A stretch of DNA of 64,000 nt from NCBI RefSeq assembly GCF_933775445.1, contig NC_065875.1, forward strand, positions 5,593,001 through 5,657,000, given 5' to 3'. The position numbers and the translations under genes are program-made. Positions 12,235 through 23,583 of this stretch are shown piece by piece. The stretch is from Argentina anserina (lineage: Eukaryota; Streptophyta; Magnoliopsida; Rosales; Rosaceae). Positions within the stretch are counted from its first letter, which is position 1. Every line of letters starts with the position of its first letter. The notes beneath the pieces are model-generated. The model made no database searches and was not told the DNA's origin. It was given only the letters and a program-made list of their open reading frames with translations.

Positions 12235-12479
12235 TTTGAATTTCTACTACACAAACAAAGCAAGGCCATAGTTATATCACAGTTCTCGACACAATTACTT
12301 ACACAATTACGTGTATAGCATAAAATTTCAGTTCTGAACTTACATAGTTACAAAAATGGTTAATGTTAAAAAAATAGTTATGATAAACCATTTTAAACCT
12401 AAGTTTAATTGATTAATTAAATTAAGTTAAACTTAAAATTAATCAAAGATGAATATAGATTTGAGTTTCCTATAATGAG

Positions 12480-13285
12480 GGCTACAAGATCATATGTTTG
12501 TTTGTGTAATTTGGTTAGTGGGTGAATAAGAAATTGTCACTCAAAGATGACTACTTAGAATGAGGGAAAGTGTTTGTCCCACATTGGAAAACAAAAGTGT
12601 TGAAAATGCTTTATATAGAATCCATTGTATTATGGGTTGTAAAGTGTGTAAGCCCTCTTATACCCTCTCGCGCACACGCAAGGGGGGGTGCAGATCTCTG
12701 GTTATAAGGAACTCATATATGCCCGCGCGGCTTGGAGACACGAATGCAACATCAAATTGAGGGTCAGAACGCAAATTCTTTTTGCATTTATCTTAACTGT
12801 TAAAATTCTGTAACAGCAGAGAGGAGATTTGTAACAGAAAACGTTTTTGTATTCATTGACTGTAACCTATGTATGTTACATTCTCTTTGAATTCCAACAA
12901 CTATCTGATTCATTACTGATTGCAAATCCTCACTGTATAAATAGCCACCATCTTTTCATTGTAAAATCATTCCAAACACAATCAACTCTCTCTCTCTCTC
13001 TCAAACTGTTCTTAGTTTTTCTCTAGTGATAGAAATAGGTACTTTTCAAGTTCGTTGAGAGTTCTAGTGAGTAGTATAACTTCCTAGAATTGTTTAGTCG
13101 TTATATCCTGGGAGACAAGCGTCAATCATCCTTGCACCAGTAGAGGAAGCATAAACGTCTCAAGGACAGTGTGGTATCACACACGTCTCGACTAGTTCTT
13201 CAATCATCAATCGTTCGGTATTTTGGTTGAATTCAAATTGAATTTCTTTTATGTTTTTCGTCATTAGAATTTCATGTTCTATTAT
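12480..13285 (+). repeat. Copia-type LTR (solo or truncated)
   Basis: This stretch has the layout of a retrotransposon LTR: a promoter part with TGTAACAG motifs, a TATA box TATAAATA at 12936-12943, a CT-rich start region at 12985-13005, and a downstream block reading TCCTGGGAGACAAGCGTCAA then CCTTGCA. The same layout and blocks are found in the split LTR around the large CACTA element (40.1 and 52.5-53.0 kb), which supports an LTR family with at least two copies here. No matching internal region follows. At about 13,285 it abuts a copia gag on the opposite strand. Confidence 0.55.
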
Positions 13286-14029
13286 TATTTTATAGCTTCG
13301 ACAGGTTTGAAAGTGGCCTTGCAAGCTCTAGCTTCTGCAACATTGCTCTTTGCTTCTGCATTCATAACTTTTCTTCTTGTTTCCTCTCTACCAATAGCTA
13401 CACAAACACTTATATACGAAGGTAGATCTTCATTCATTAGAATAACACTCCTTATGTCCTCATACGCATGACTGAAGCTAGCAAGAAGATGAAGACTCTT
13501 AACTTCCTCAGCACGTTTCACCATAGTTGCAGAATCAGTTGTGTGAGGCATGTAGAGTTTAACTCATTCCACATATTGGTCAATATATCAAGAAGCCTAG
13601 TGAATGATTTCCCTCTTGTTGAACTTCTGAAATCTCCTTCTTCAACTGAAAGATCCTTGCAGCATTGTTTTCATTTCCATACATCTCCTTCAAGCATTTC
13701 CACATATTAAAGGTAGATTCAGAGTAGTTGTAGATCTCTCCAACCTCTGGTTCCATAGAGTTGAAAAGCTAAGACATAACTTGGCGATCCTTGTAGAGCC
13801 AAGCATCATAACCATCAGACAAAGGCTCTGGTATGCCAACAGTGCCATTAATGTAGCCTATCTTGGATTTTCCACCTAAAGCAAGAATCACCGCACGAGA
13901 CCATGGAAGATAATTGAACTCATTTAGTAACTTGGAGGTTAGACGCTGATTAGTAATACAATCAACATGAGAAGGTAAAGCAGCGGAAATGGAGGAGTCA
14001 TTGTGAGATGAAATGGAGGACTCAGCCAT
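13285..14029 (-). pseudogene. Ty1/copia gag fragment
   Basis: The minus strand from 14029 opens with MAESSISSHND and continues with LLNEFNYLPWSRAVILAL and IGYINGT, the N-terminal gag pattern (UBN2/DUF4219 type) of plant copia elements. A stop interrupts near 13,770. Homology then continues through WKCLKEMYGNENN to about 13,560, with a further frame change. The last part (13551-13285) reads through EDIRSVIL and ATFKPVEAIK before stopping. Everything downstream (protease, integrase, RT) is missing, so this is the 5' fifth of an element. Confidence 0.7.
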
Positions 14030-14106
14030 GATGATACTGAATCAAGAATTTCAGATCGAATGAAAAGGATAAAGAAGGGGATACGAGACAGGATACTAAT
14101 CTACCT

Positions 14107-14118
14107 GCTCTGATACCA
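14107..14118 (-). other. Primer-binding site of the copia gag fragment
   Basis: The minus strand reads TGGTATCAGAGC, a perfect match to the initiator tRNA-Met primer site. It lies immediately inside the presumed 5' LTR and about 80 bp upstream of the gag ATG, exactly where it should be. Confidence 0.75.
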
Positions 14119-14549
14119 TGAAGATATAATGGTCAAGAAGAACGTGGAGGTTTTGAGATTTTCTTGATGATTTAATTGAGGAAGATACAAGTATACCTAA
14201 AGGAGGAAAAAGAAAAACCCTTATATCTACAATTGATATACAACTGGAGGTAAAACAATATACAAGTACAACTAGAGTGTAGGAAGGAGGTGGAGACGCC
14301 CCAAGCGCAGCTGTGGTGCCGGACTCGACAAATAGGCAAGCTCGATAATTGAACTGCATACCAACTTTTCTTTTGCAGCAAACATGAAGCCGAAAAGGGA
14401 AAGAATATCAGATTAGGAAAGTCAACAGTCTAATTCCAATGGAACTATGCCAGCTCATAACAAATCCAATATTAACTAGAGTAGTAACTAGGATAGTTAT
14501 TTCAAAAAGTACAAATATCTCAACCATTTCTCAACTTTCACCATCTCAT
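14119..14549 (-). repeat. 5' LTR of the copia gag fragment
   Basis: The region between the primer site and about 14549 is non-coding. On the minus strand it would end in CTTCA just before the primer site and could begin with TGAGATGG at 14549, giving about 430 bp. The outer boundary is a guess because no second LTR copy is present for comparison and the CACTA element starts just beyond. Confidence 0.45.
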
Positions 14550-15379
14550 GGTGTGCCCACTACTAGAAATAAGGGCTATGGGGACACTTAGTTTAGGGAC
14601 AATTGAACTAGTGTCCTTAAATCTCTTCATTTGGGGACTTATATTAACATGTGTGCCAAATATTTAGTAGACACAAATCATGTGTCCCTATTTTAGCAAA
14701 AGGCACACTTATGTCTCCCAAAATTCTTGAAAAATGACTATAATTGTATATTGGGACACTTATGTGTTCCCCTTTTGTATAATTTTTGCTTGATAGTATA
14801 CATGTATATACCCATAGTAGAATACATATTTTATGTTTAAAAGTAGTGTTATATATATTTAGTGACCGTGAATCTAGACCATTGGATTTCTAGAAAAGGG
14901 ATATCAATAATCACTCGCTACATTCTCTTTCAGTCATCCATTTATCTTTCATCTTGCCGTCAAATTGCTGGATTGCTAGGCTTCTCTCGCCGATGTCGTT
15001 ACCACCATCATCAATCTTGCACTACTACACATATAGTCTTCTATTGTATTTTAGGCACGGAGTTTTTCAAAAAAAAACATCATTAAAAGTTAATTCAATG
15101 ACATTTTTTTAGAAAAAGCCATCAAATTTTCAAAATCTTAGCTTAAAAATATATTTACGGTATTTCACAAACGCCGTCGAATTGTTGAGATTTTAATAAT
15201 GTTCTATGAATGTTATAATTATTTGTGGCTTTTTAAAAAAAACATCATGATAATATTATTAGACGGTGTATAACAAACACCGTGGAACATATATATGTTC
15301 ATGGCGTTTACAAATGTCGTATATATATATATACACACAGTTTTTTAGAGTGCCTTTTATTCTCACATACACTTTTAAA

Positions 15380-18300
15380 TAGGGGTGGACAAACTGACCC
15401 GAAAACCGAAAAAAACCGGACCCGAACCCAAACCGAATCCGAACAAACCGAAACCCGAATCAAACCGAACCGAAAATTAAAAAACCGAACCGAACCGATT
15501 CTATTTGGGTTGGGTTTTGGGTTCAGTCCCTTAGAAACCGAACCGACCCGAACAACCCGAAGTCAATGGTCAACGTTACAAAGCGACATCATTTTGTCAT
15601 ATTTATAATTTTACATTATTATTATTTTTTTAATAAAAAAAATAGTGTGGTCGGTCTCACAGCCGCACATAATTTCTAACCTAATTGGCCTAATGTATAA
15701 GAGGCGCATTATTTAGCCGTCTTGCTTCCTTCATAATGCGATAGTTTTATTTTAAACCTAATATAAATGTTATGATACATTAGTTGACACTTAGGAAATC
15801 GCCAACTGTAATTCGAAATATGATCGATCGACACCAGCAGATGTGATTGGTATATATTTTTTAGGGACCCCGTAAAAATTTCGTCCATTTTGAACATGGT
15901 TTGACCGTTCGTACCTACGGTTAACTAAAAAAGAGGCGTTTTCACATATTGAAACCCTATTGACCGGGGCTTTGCCAAATATATTTCTTTAGTGCGACCG
16001 TGCATGATAGATAACAAAAATTAGGTGATTTCAGATATGCAAACGGCTTTCGGCGTTCGCATATTTGTAATAGGTCCTCCCTTATGGCATAATAGTGGTG
16101 TTTTCGATTTACCAAAAATTCTGACGGTTAAATGAGGTCTGAATTGGATGAAATTTTTATAGGGTCACTAAATATATATACCGATTACATCGGCTGGTGT
16201 CGATCGATCCCTAGAAGTTTTCTTCATATAGTCGCTTCATAATGCGATAGTTTTATTTTAAACCTAATATAAATGTTATGATACATTAGTTGACACTTAG
16301 GAAATCGCTAACTCTAATTCAAAATATGATCGATCGACACCAGCAGATGTGATTGGTATATATATTTAGGGACCCCGTAAAAATTTCGTCCGTTTTGGAC
16401 ATGGTTTGACCGTTCGTACCTACGGTTAACTAAAAAAGAGGCGTTTTCACATATTGAAACCCTATTGACCGGGGCTTTGCCAAATATATTTCTTTAGTGC
16501 GACCGCGCATGATAGATAACAAAAATTATGTGATTTCAGATATGCAAACGGCTTTCGGCGTTCGCATATTTGTAATAGGTCCTCCCTTATGGCATAATAG
16601 TTGTGTTTTCGATTTACCAAAAATTCTGACGGTTAAATGAGGTCTGAATTGGATGAAATTTTTATAGGGTCACTAAATATATATACTGATTACATCGGCT
16701 GGTGTCGATCGATCCCTAGAAGTTTACTTCATATAGTCGCTTCATAATGCGATAGTTTTATTTTAAACCTAATATAAAGGTTATGATACATTAGTTGACA
16801 CTTAGGTGATCGTCAACTCTAATTCGAAATATGGTCGATCGGCACCAGCAGATGTGATTGGTATATAACTATATATATTTAGGGACCCCGTAAAAATTTC
16901 GTCCATTTTGGACATGGTTTGACCGTTCGTACCTACGGTTAACTAAAAAAGAGGCGTTTTCACATATTGAAACCCCATTGACCGGGGCTTTGCCAAATAT
17001 ATTTCTTTAGTGCGACCGCGCATGATAAGTAACAAAAATTAGGTGATTTCAGATATGCAAACGGCTTTCGGCGTTCGCATATTTGTAATAGGTCCCTTAT
17101 GGCATAATAGTGATGTTTTCGATTTACCAAGAATTCCGACGGTTAAATGAGGTCCGAATTGGATGAAATTTTTATAGGGTCACTAAATATATATAAAGAT
17201 CACATCGGCTGGTATCGATCGATCCCTAGAAGTTTCTTTCATATAGTCGCTTCATAATGCGATAGTTTTATTTTAAACCTAATATAAAGGTTATGATACA
17301 TTAGTTGACACTTAGGTGATCGTCAACTCTAATTCGAAATATGGTCGATCGACACCAGCAGATGTGATTGGTATATATATTTAGGGACCCCGTAAAAATT
17401 TCATCCATTTTGGACATGGTTTGACTGTTCGTACCTACGGTCAACCAAAAAAGAGGCGTTTTCATATAATAAAACCTCATTGACCGGGGCTTTGCCAAAT
17501 AGATTTCTTCAGTGCGACCCCGCATGATAAGTAACAAAAATTAGGTGATTTCAGATATGCAAACGGCTTTCGGCGTTCGCATATTTGTAATAGGTCCTCC
17601 CTTATGGCATGATAGTGATGTTTTCGATTTACCAAAAATTCCAACGGTTAAATAAGGTCCGAATTGGATGAAATTTTTATAGGGTCACTAAATATATATA
17701 ACGATCACATCGGCTGGTGTCGATCGATCCCTAGAAGTTTCCTTCATATAGTCGCTTCATAATGCGATAGTTTTATTTTAAACCTAATATAAAGGTTATG
17801 ATACATTAGTTGACACTTAGGTGATCGTCAACTATAATTCGAAATATGGTCGATCGACACCAGCAGATGTGATTGGTATATATATTTAGGGACCCCGTAA
17901 AAATTTCGTCCATTTTGGACATGGTTTGACCGTTCGTACCTACGGTCAACCAAAAAAGAGGCGTTTTCACATAATAAAACCTCATTGACCGGGGCTTTGC
18001 CAAATAGATTTCTTCAGTGCGACCCTGCATGATAAGTAACAAAAATTAGGTGACTTCAGATATGCAAACGGCTTTCGGCGCTCGCATCTTTGTAATAGAT
18101 TCTCCTTTAGGACAAATTAGTGGTGTTTTCAGTTTACCGGAAATTCTGACGGTCAAACTAGGTCCGAATTGGATGAAATTTTTACATGGTCACTAAATAT
18201 ATATACTTATAACATCGGATGGTGTCGATCGATCCCTAAAAGTTTACTTCATATAGTCGCTTCATAATGCGATAGTTTTATTATAAATCTAATATAAAGG

Positions 18301-18940
18301 TATGATACATTAGTGGACACTTCAGCAATCGATAACTCCAGTTCGAAATATGGTCGATCGACACCAGCAGATGTGATCAGTATATATATTTAGGGAACCC
18401 TTAAAAATTTCGTCCGATTTGGATATTGATTGATCGTCCATACTTATGGTCAAGAAAAAAGGCGTTTTGACATTAAAATCCTCATTGACCGGGACTTTGC
18501 CAAATGGAATTTTTTGGTGCGACCGCACACAATCGGTGACAAAAATTAGGTGATTTCATATATGCAAACGACTTTTAGTGTTCGCATATTGGTAATGGGT
18601 ATTCCCTTATGACATAATAGTGTTGTTTTCGGGTAAAAACTCATCGGGCTTGCGGGCCTCGGCGAGCTTTTCAGATCCACGGGCTAAATGATGAGGCATA
18701 AGTCAATTAGGTATGAAATAATCATTAGACTATTAGTTTTTCATCTTTATGTTAAATTTTATACTTTTAAAATTAATATATAATATTACGTATTTTACAT
18801 ATGGGTAAAACCGAAAAAAAACCGAACCGAACCGAACCGTACGGATAGAAAAACCGAACCGAACCGAACCGAATTTAAAATTTGGGTTGGGTTATGGGTT
18901 TTGTCCAAAACCGAACCGAATTGACCCGTGTCCACCCCTA
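15380..18940. mobile_element. hAT-like non-autonomous element (3,561 bp)
   Basis: The ends read TAGGGGTGGACA at 15380 and its inverted copy ending at 18940, followed inward by ACCGAACCGAACC-type repeats in opposite orientation at each side. The flanks are an 8-bp near-perfect duplication, CTTTTAAA (15372-15379) and CTTTCAAA (18941-18948), the length typical of hAT insertions. No transposase is encoded. The interior is almost entirely a tandem array of ~505-bp units. It lies inside the CACTA element and so arrived later. Confidence 0.82.
15732..18640. repeat. Six tandem ~505-bp units, each an internal foldback
   Basis: The anchor CATAATGCGATAGTTTTATT starts at 15732, 16238, 16743, 17253, 17758 and 18263, giving periods of 506, 505, 510, 505 and 505 bp. 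The last unit is partial. Each full unit contains an arm with GATCGACACCAGCAGATG and GGGACCCCGTAAAAATTTCG, and about 260 bp later the inverted arm GATGAAATTTTTATAGGGTC and CATCGGCTGGTGTCGATC. The five full units are close to each other and the sixth is more diverged. Open frames inside several units are repeat translations, not genes. Confidence 0.92.
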
Positions 18941-18948
18941 CTTTCAAA

Positions 18949-19800
18949 CCCATATTTTCTCACTCTCCGAAAGGCAGAAATTCTCTCTCACTCTCAAAAA
19001 CTGTTTACCCCGATTCTCACTCTTTCAGCTAACTCTGGTCACAACTCTCAGCCCTAGCCCTCTTCTCGGCAGCACCCTAATCTCATCCCAATCTCATCTT
19101 GGCAGTGGCAACTACCCCAATTTTCAGTGTGCGGAACCCTAATCTAAGTGAATCCCTAATCTCACTCTTTGTGCGCGCTTCACTTTATACAGTCGAGCCG
19201 CGAGCTTTGGGGTTGGGGTTCGTTCAAGGGGTGAGGGAACGGAAGACCCAAGGTGCCAAGGAAGTAAAAAACGCGGGCTTGGCTCCGTGAGTGGTAGGAC
19301 AGGGGGTCGGGGGATGTAAAGGGAGAAGACGAGAGCTTGAAGGTACTCTCTTTCTTCCCCTACTATTTACTGAAATTCATACTACACTACTACAATTTCC
19401 CCCATTAGCACCCCCTGCATGAGCACTAAAGATTTATCAGTGTCAAAATTGAATAGTGGCACACTGACATACAAGATCGGTGGGTCAATTTTTCCTGTCA
19501 CCGACAATCAGTGTGTATTGTATAGAGTAGGTGCTTGTTTATTCGTTTGATACTGTTAATGGTGTTAAACTTGTAAATACTGCAACTAGATTAGCTGACA
19601 CGTATGCTTTCATGAGCAGTTGTGATAGTTTGTAGCCGTCAGATTAGGGAGACCCGATCCCACACCCACACCCACACCCACTCCTTAATCTCTCGAGAAC
19701 AAAACCAACCCAACCCAGATTTCTCTCATTCACAGTTCAAATTTCTAAACAAGATCTATCTTCTAGATCGGTTGCCCGCTCCAGAGCAGCCACAACGCCA
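18949..19800. other. CACTA interior, CT-rich leader-like, no gene recognised
   Basis: After the hAT element, the sequence is rich in TCTCACTCTC and resembles a plant 5' leader, with short open frames but no recognised domain. At 19385 the plus strand reads CACTACTACAATTTCCCCC, a CACTA-like terminus of another type without a visible partner. The stretch ends with CCCACA repeats at about 19,660-19,680. Confidence 0.4.
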
Positions 19801-19802
19801 AC

Positions 19803-19965
19803 ACGGAGGCCGCCGAAAGCGGCGAGATGGTCGAGGAGATGTACCAGAAGAAGATGTAGCTACTCAGCCCATCAGATCCATAGAGAAATACACCCAAATC
19901 TTCTGGGTGTTTGAGAATGATGAAATGGTCCAGCGCGTCGTCGATATTGCAGACATCAAGTGCTA
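19803..19965 (+). pseudogene. Captured DNA topoisomerase II N-terminal fragment
   Basis: One frame reads EEMYQKKM then a stop. After a frameshift the next reads IEKYTQIFWVFENDEMV. In plant and other eukaryotic topoisomerase II the segment EEMYQKK, followed about 20 residues later by GSIEKHTQ and WVYEN, opens the N-terminal ATPase domain, and the order and spacing agree. Only this piece is present and it is broken, so it has no enzymatic role. It lies in the CACTA interior, in line with gene-fragment capture. Confidence 0.65.
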
Positions 19966-20180
19966 GAAGAAGTACTAGTAGGTAAAATCTTGTTCGTATT
20001 TTAGGGTTTGTAGTTGATTATTGAATTGTTATTTGAGTGTTTGATTCGTGAATTTGAGCTCAATTAGGGTTTCTTTGTGGAACTGGATAGGTAACTGATA
20101 ATTTTTTTTATCACATCTGACTTGAGATATTTGCTTTGTTTTTTCTTGATTCCGCTTGTATTTATTGCTTCTATTACCAG

Positions 20181-20258
20181 GCTCAAGAAGACTGCATCAA
20201 TTATGGTGTGTGTATGGGCAAATAATTATGTGAGACATGCAAGCTGTTTGATGATGAT
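20181..20258 (+). pseudogene. Captured CHY/RING zinc-finger exon fragment
   Basis: An exon-like piece runs from an acceptor (TTACCAG) to a donor (GTAAGT) and reads CINYGVCMGK, stop, LCETCKLFDDD. Plant CHY zinc-finger/RING ubiquitin ligases (RZFP34/CHYR1, MIEL1 type) have CxxCGVCMGKYFCxTCKLFDDD at this point, also at an exon end. The premature TAA and the Cys-to-Tyr change show decay. The retained splice borders show that capture was from genomic DNA, not from mRNA. Confidence 0.7.
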
Positions 20259-20518
20259 GTAAGTTCCCAACTTTATCAAACTGTTTGACATGAGATCGTA
20301 GCATACTATTTCGGGTGATTGGAGAATTATATGGATGAGTGAGTCTATTCACTAACATGATGTGTGACCCCTTATGTAGGATTATGTTCTACCCCGTTTG
20401 TATTATGCTGGTGGGTTCATTACTGTGATTATTCCTTCTTATTTTGTGTTTAAAAGCAAACATGAAACCTTTTTCATGGATCATACCTCATAATTTTTGG
20501 TGTCTACTCTAACAGACA

Positions 20519-20780
20519 TTTGCATGATTTACTACTTTCTTATATGGAAGTTCCTGCCCCTCGAAGACCTTATAGATGCAAATCATTGCATTGCTCTAAC
20601 ACGAATATATTTGGAAATTTCCAGCAGGTAGCACAACTGCTTTTAAATGAGGAGATTGTCAGAGTAGTTAGAGGATGCATCAATCCTGTAGGGACTGGCT
20701 TTGGGGGACATGTGATGGGTTGCATACTAGGCCTTCGAGTCTCTCCCACACACCGGTATTATCCACTTTTTCTTATTAAG
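20519..20780 (+). pseudogene. Captured exon-like fragment, unidentified
   Basis: An open stretch between splice-like borders encodes YMEVPAPRRPYRCKSLH and, after a CAGCAG that could be an acceptor, VAQLLLNEEIVRVVRG and GFGGHVMGCILGL. I do not recognise the source gene. Its place between two recognisable captured fragments suggests the same origin. Confidence 0.35.
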
Positions 20781-21105
20781 TAGAAGTTGAAAGAGTCTTC
20801 TATAAACTCATTTCTAACTCAATAGCCATGCTGCTGATATTCAATATTGAAAATCTTGTGTTTTTTTAACTAAGTTGCAGCATAATGAAAAGTAAATCAC
20901 CTGAAAGCCTCTTTTAGAATCATCCATATATTGTTGATAACTTGAATTTGAGCTTATTTGTCATGGTATGCATACTTTTGATTCATAACTTGAATTTGGT
21001 TCTCTCTTGAAATACTTTGATATTGCTGATGTATTAGCTCTTGCCATGCCATGACTATACATTGTTTGTGTCCTTGCTAAATTTGTTTTATTTTGTTATC
21101 AACAG

Positions 21106-21399
21106 ATGTCACTGAACCATTGCTTGTCAAATATTCAAACATATTGTACAGGTCTTATGATGCTTTACGTGGAAGCCCTACTTTTCTTAAATTGATTCAG
21201 GTAGTTGCCGGCATTGCTTTTTCTGTTTGGGGTCTTGGGCCTCCGATCTTCATGGGGAGGATTATATTCTTTCAAGTATATAATTTATTATTCTTCAACC
21301 ACAATTTGCTTTTACATAGATTGTTCATATCTTGAAGTGATTAATTCTCCCTGCAATTTCCTGCAGCATACTGGTAATAGTTGGAAGAAAAGTAATTGA
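21106..21399 (+). pseudogene. Captured MSL-type mechanosensitive channel fragment
   Basis: Exon 21106-21275 reads TEPLLVKYSNILYRSYDAL, GSPTFLKLIQVVAG and FSVWGLGPPIFMGR. A GT/AG intron follows, then HTGNSWKKSN at 21367-21399. This pattern, with a hydrophobic segment ending WGLGP and then a Ser-Trp-Lys-Lys motif, fits plant MscS-like proteins of mitochondria and plastids (MSL1-3). These are membrane channels that open under tension. Only the part before the pore helix is present and it is not expressible as a channel. Confidence 0.55.
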
Positions 21400-21431
21400 A
21401 GTGATTTGAGGGGTTTTGTTTTCTCTTACAG

Positions 21432-21533
21432 GTATTGTGTCTTGCTCTTCCCATGCACTATGTGACAGTTTCAAAGCTTCTAAACAAGCTCGAAAGAGAA
21501 GGCGAATCAGAACACAGTGCGCAAGATGATTGA
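21432..21533 (+). pseudogene. Captured terminal exon-like fragment, unidentified
   Basis: After an acceptor-like CTTACAG the frame reads LCLALPMHYVTVSKLLN, KLEREGESEHSAQDD and a stop. It looks like the last exon of a gene, with a charged C-terminus. I do not recognise the source. It could belong to the same donor as the 20.5-20.8 kb fragment. Confidence 0.35.
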
Positions 21534-22442
21534 CAAAATGGCACAAGAAAGTTTTGTTGAATCCAAAAGCAATTGAAGGCTAGGTGAGTAACTTGTGCAA
21601 TTTCAAGTTGGAAAGTTTTGTACTCATCTTACTTATGCTGGATCATTTATGAACTGAAATTTACAGAAATAGTTTTAATATCTCTACACAAGGATTCAAA
21701 CTTTAGTAGAGTAGCTGTAGTTGGTTTGGAGAGACAATGTAATAGTTTTTAGAATCTATTTTTAATTTGATGGATATTTACTTAATTGTTTTTTTTTTTT
21801 GCAAAATTATTTACTGAATTGATTTCATAAGGCCTAGTTTGCAATTATTGTTCATTGGAGGGGGCAGGTAGCAAAAAGAAATGAAATTTCTACCTATTGG
21901 GGACATATAGCTTAAGTGTCCCCATATGAGTAGTATTGTATTTGTACAAGAATATGGTATTTGTATACTTTGTAGGTTGAGAAATCATGAGTCCCATTGT
22001 GTTTATTTGAGGACACATGAATTAAGTGTCCAAGTTAGTAATATGAACACCTTTAAAAGACACATTTGCACTAATTGTCCCATTTGGCCAATAAAGACAT
22101 ATATGTCCCTATAGCTAACAATAGACACACATAATATATATCCCCTCAAGCCTAATTTCTAGTAGTGGCCCCATGCCCCCATCTACACGACATAAAACAC
22201 TTCAAATTTCAAACACAAACTCAGAATTGGATCACGAGACCAAGGTTTTTCATGTTTATTGAGTTAGTGGTCACCATGTTTTATGTGTTATCTTACCATA
22301 TGTCCATATCGATTGAAACTCAATTTTTTGTGCTATCTTTAGGTTCATACAATATAAGTTTCCTTCTCCATCTCATAATCAGTAGATAGACACTAAACTG
22401 CCATAACTGATCTAATATGAGCATGAAACAATGCTCTGCTCA

Positions 22443-23578
22443 AGGGCGGATCCAGTCATGGGCAAGCCTAGGCAGCTGCCTAGGCTGAGTTTTTTTTTAT
22501 CACCTTGAATTTTGTAGTTTTGCTGCAGGTAAGCTTTATTTCAATGGCAGAATTCAGCAAAATTTGAGGAGGAAGACAACCTACAGTGTTGCAGGAGTCT
22601 TTTTTTTCTCGTGGTTATACACTTATACCTCAAGATGACGTTGTTTATAATTAATGTGAGTCTAACAACGTCGTATTGGATAAGGGAAAGGAAAAACAAG
22701 GACGCAAGGTCAGTCCTAGCAAGACTGAAAGTTCGAAACGACCCCAAATGTATTTAGGACTAGGAGAAGCTCTATCACAAGATCTTTAGATTACATGATT
22801 TGCAAAGATTGAAAAGGATCTCCCTAAAATTCTAAAACGATCTCCTCGAGAGCTTGAGACGCCAACCTCATTGATCTATTTCGTTTTCTAGTTCTATCAA
22901 CTAAGTGTTATTCCATCATGCACCATGATTCATCCTATACGTCTCAACTCTATTTGATCATATTAAGCTTTTCCATTATTGTTTTAGCATTATTTGCTTA
23001 TGATACAAACATTTTGGTCTGACATTCAATGTTTAATGACGATGTTTTGTTTGTTCGATTGAATTGATTCAACTATATATGCTTTCGAGTTTACCGGTTT
23101 CGTATGTGTTATTATAATATTTAGTGCTTACTAAATAATTTTTAGATTAGAACAATTGATTGACATTATGTTCGTTATAATTTTTTATTATATATAGAGA
23201 GAAAGGATCACGTCTAGACGTCTGCGGTGCACCAAAAGTGCGGACGTTCCCGTTCTGCGACCGGCAACGCGCAATGATGGCGGGGATCCATCGCTAGTCT
23301 ATGGCGGCCGAAATCTACATATTTCCCTAAAACTTGAAATTTTATGGAAATGGGCAGATTCTAACTGCCGTGAGCCGGCGATGGAGCTCCGACGGGCACA
23401 TACAAGAGTGCTGGGAGGGGGAGTGCGACGGGGACCATCTGCATCATCGTTGCACGTCACCGGTTGCCGGAACGGGCGAGTCCGCACCATGTGGACATCC
23501 GTTCTCTAACCGGTATATATATATATATATATTATACTTAATTTTGCCTACTAATAAAAATTTCTGGATCCGCCACTA
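22443..23578. mobile_element. Class II element with GGCGGATCCAG inverted ends (1,136 bp)
   Basis: The left end AGGGCGGATCCAG and the right end CTGGATCCGCCACTA are inverted copies sharing GGCGGATCCAG. The flanks GCTCA (22438-22442) and GCTCA (23579-23583) look like a 5-bp target duplication. The left interior contains GCCTAGGCAGCTGCCTAGGC, itself a palindrome. The part at 23.2-23.5 kb is GC-rich compared with its neighbours. No transposase frame is seen. The superfamily is unassigned. Confidence 0.6.
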
Positions 23579-23583
23579 GCTCA

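Larger units (their letters stand above)
14558..22167. mobile_element. CACTA transposon carrying captured gene fragments (7,610 bp)
   Basis: Both ends are visible: CACTACTAGAAATAAGG at 14558 and, in reverse complement, CACTACTAGAAATTAGG ending at 22167. They are flanked by a perfect 3-bp duplication GCC (14555-14557 and 22168-22170), the signature of CACTA elements. Subterminal zones at 14.57-14.8 and 21.88-22.16 kb are rich in GGGACACTTA/TGTCCC motifs in both orientations. No transposase gene is seen, so the element is non-autonomous. The interior holds a hAT-like insertion (15380-18940) and, on the plus strand at 19.8-21.5 kb, exon-like fragments of unrelated host genes with intron borders kept. 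Confidence 0.88.

Noticed and set aside
8509..14118. tRNA genes suggested by TGGTATCAGAGC motifs
   Set aside because: Only the 12-base 3'-end complement is present, with no cloverleaf. These are retroelement primer sites.
17301..18042. Two near-identical 78-codon minus-strand frames, and related frames at 15709 and 18322
   Set aside because: They are the same part of the 505-bp tandem unit read in one frame. The first and last units are interrupted or diverged, and there is no coding signature.
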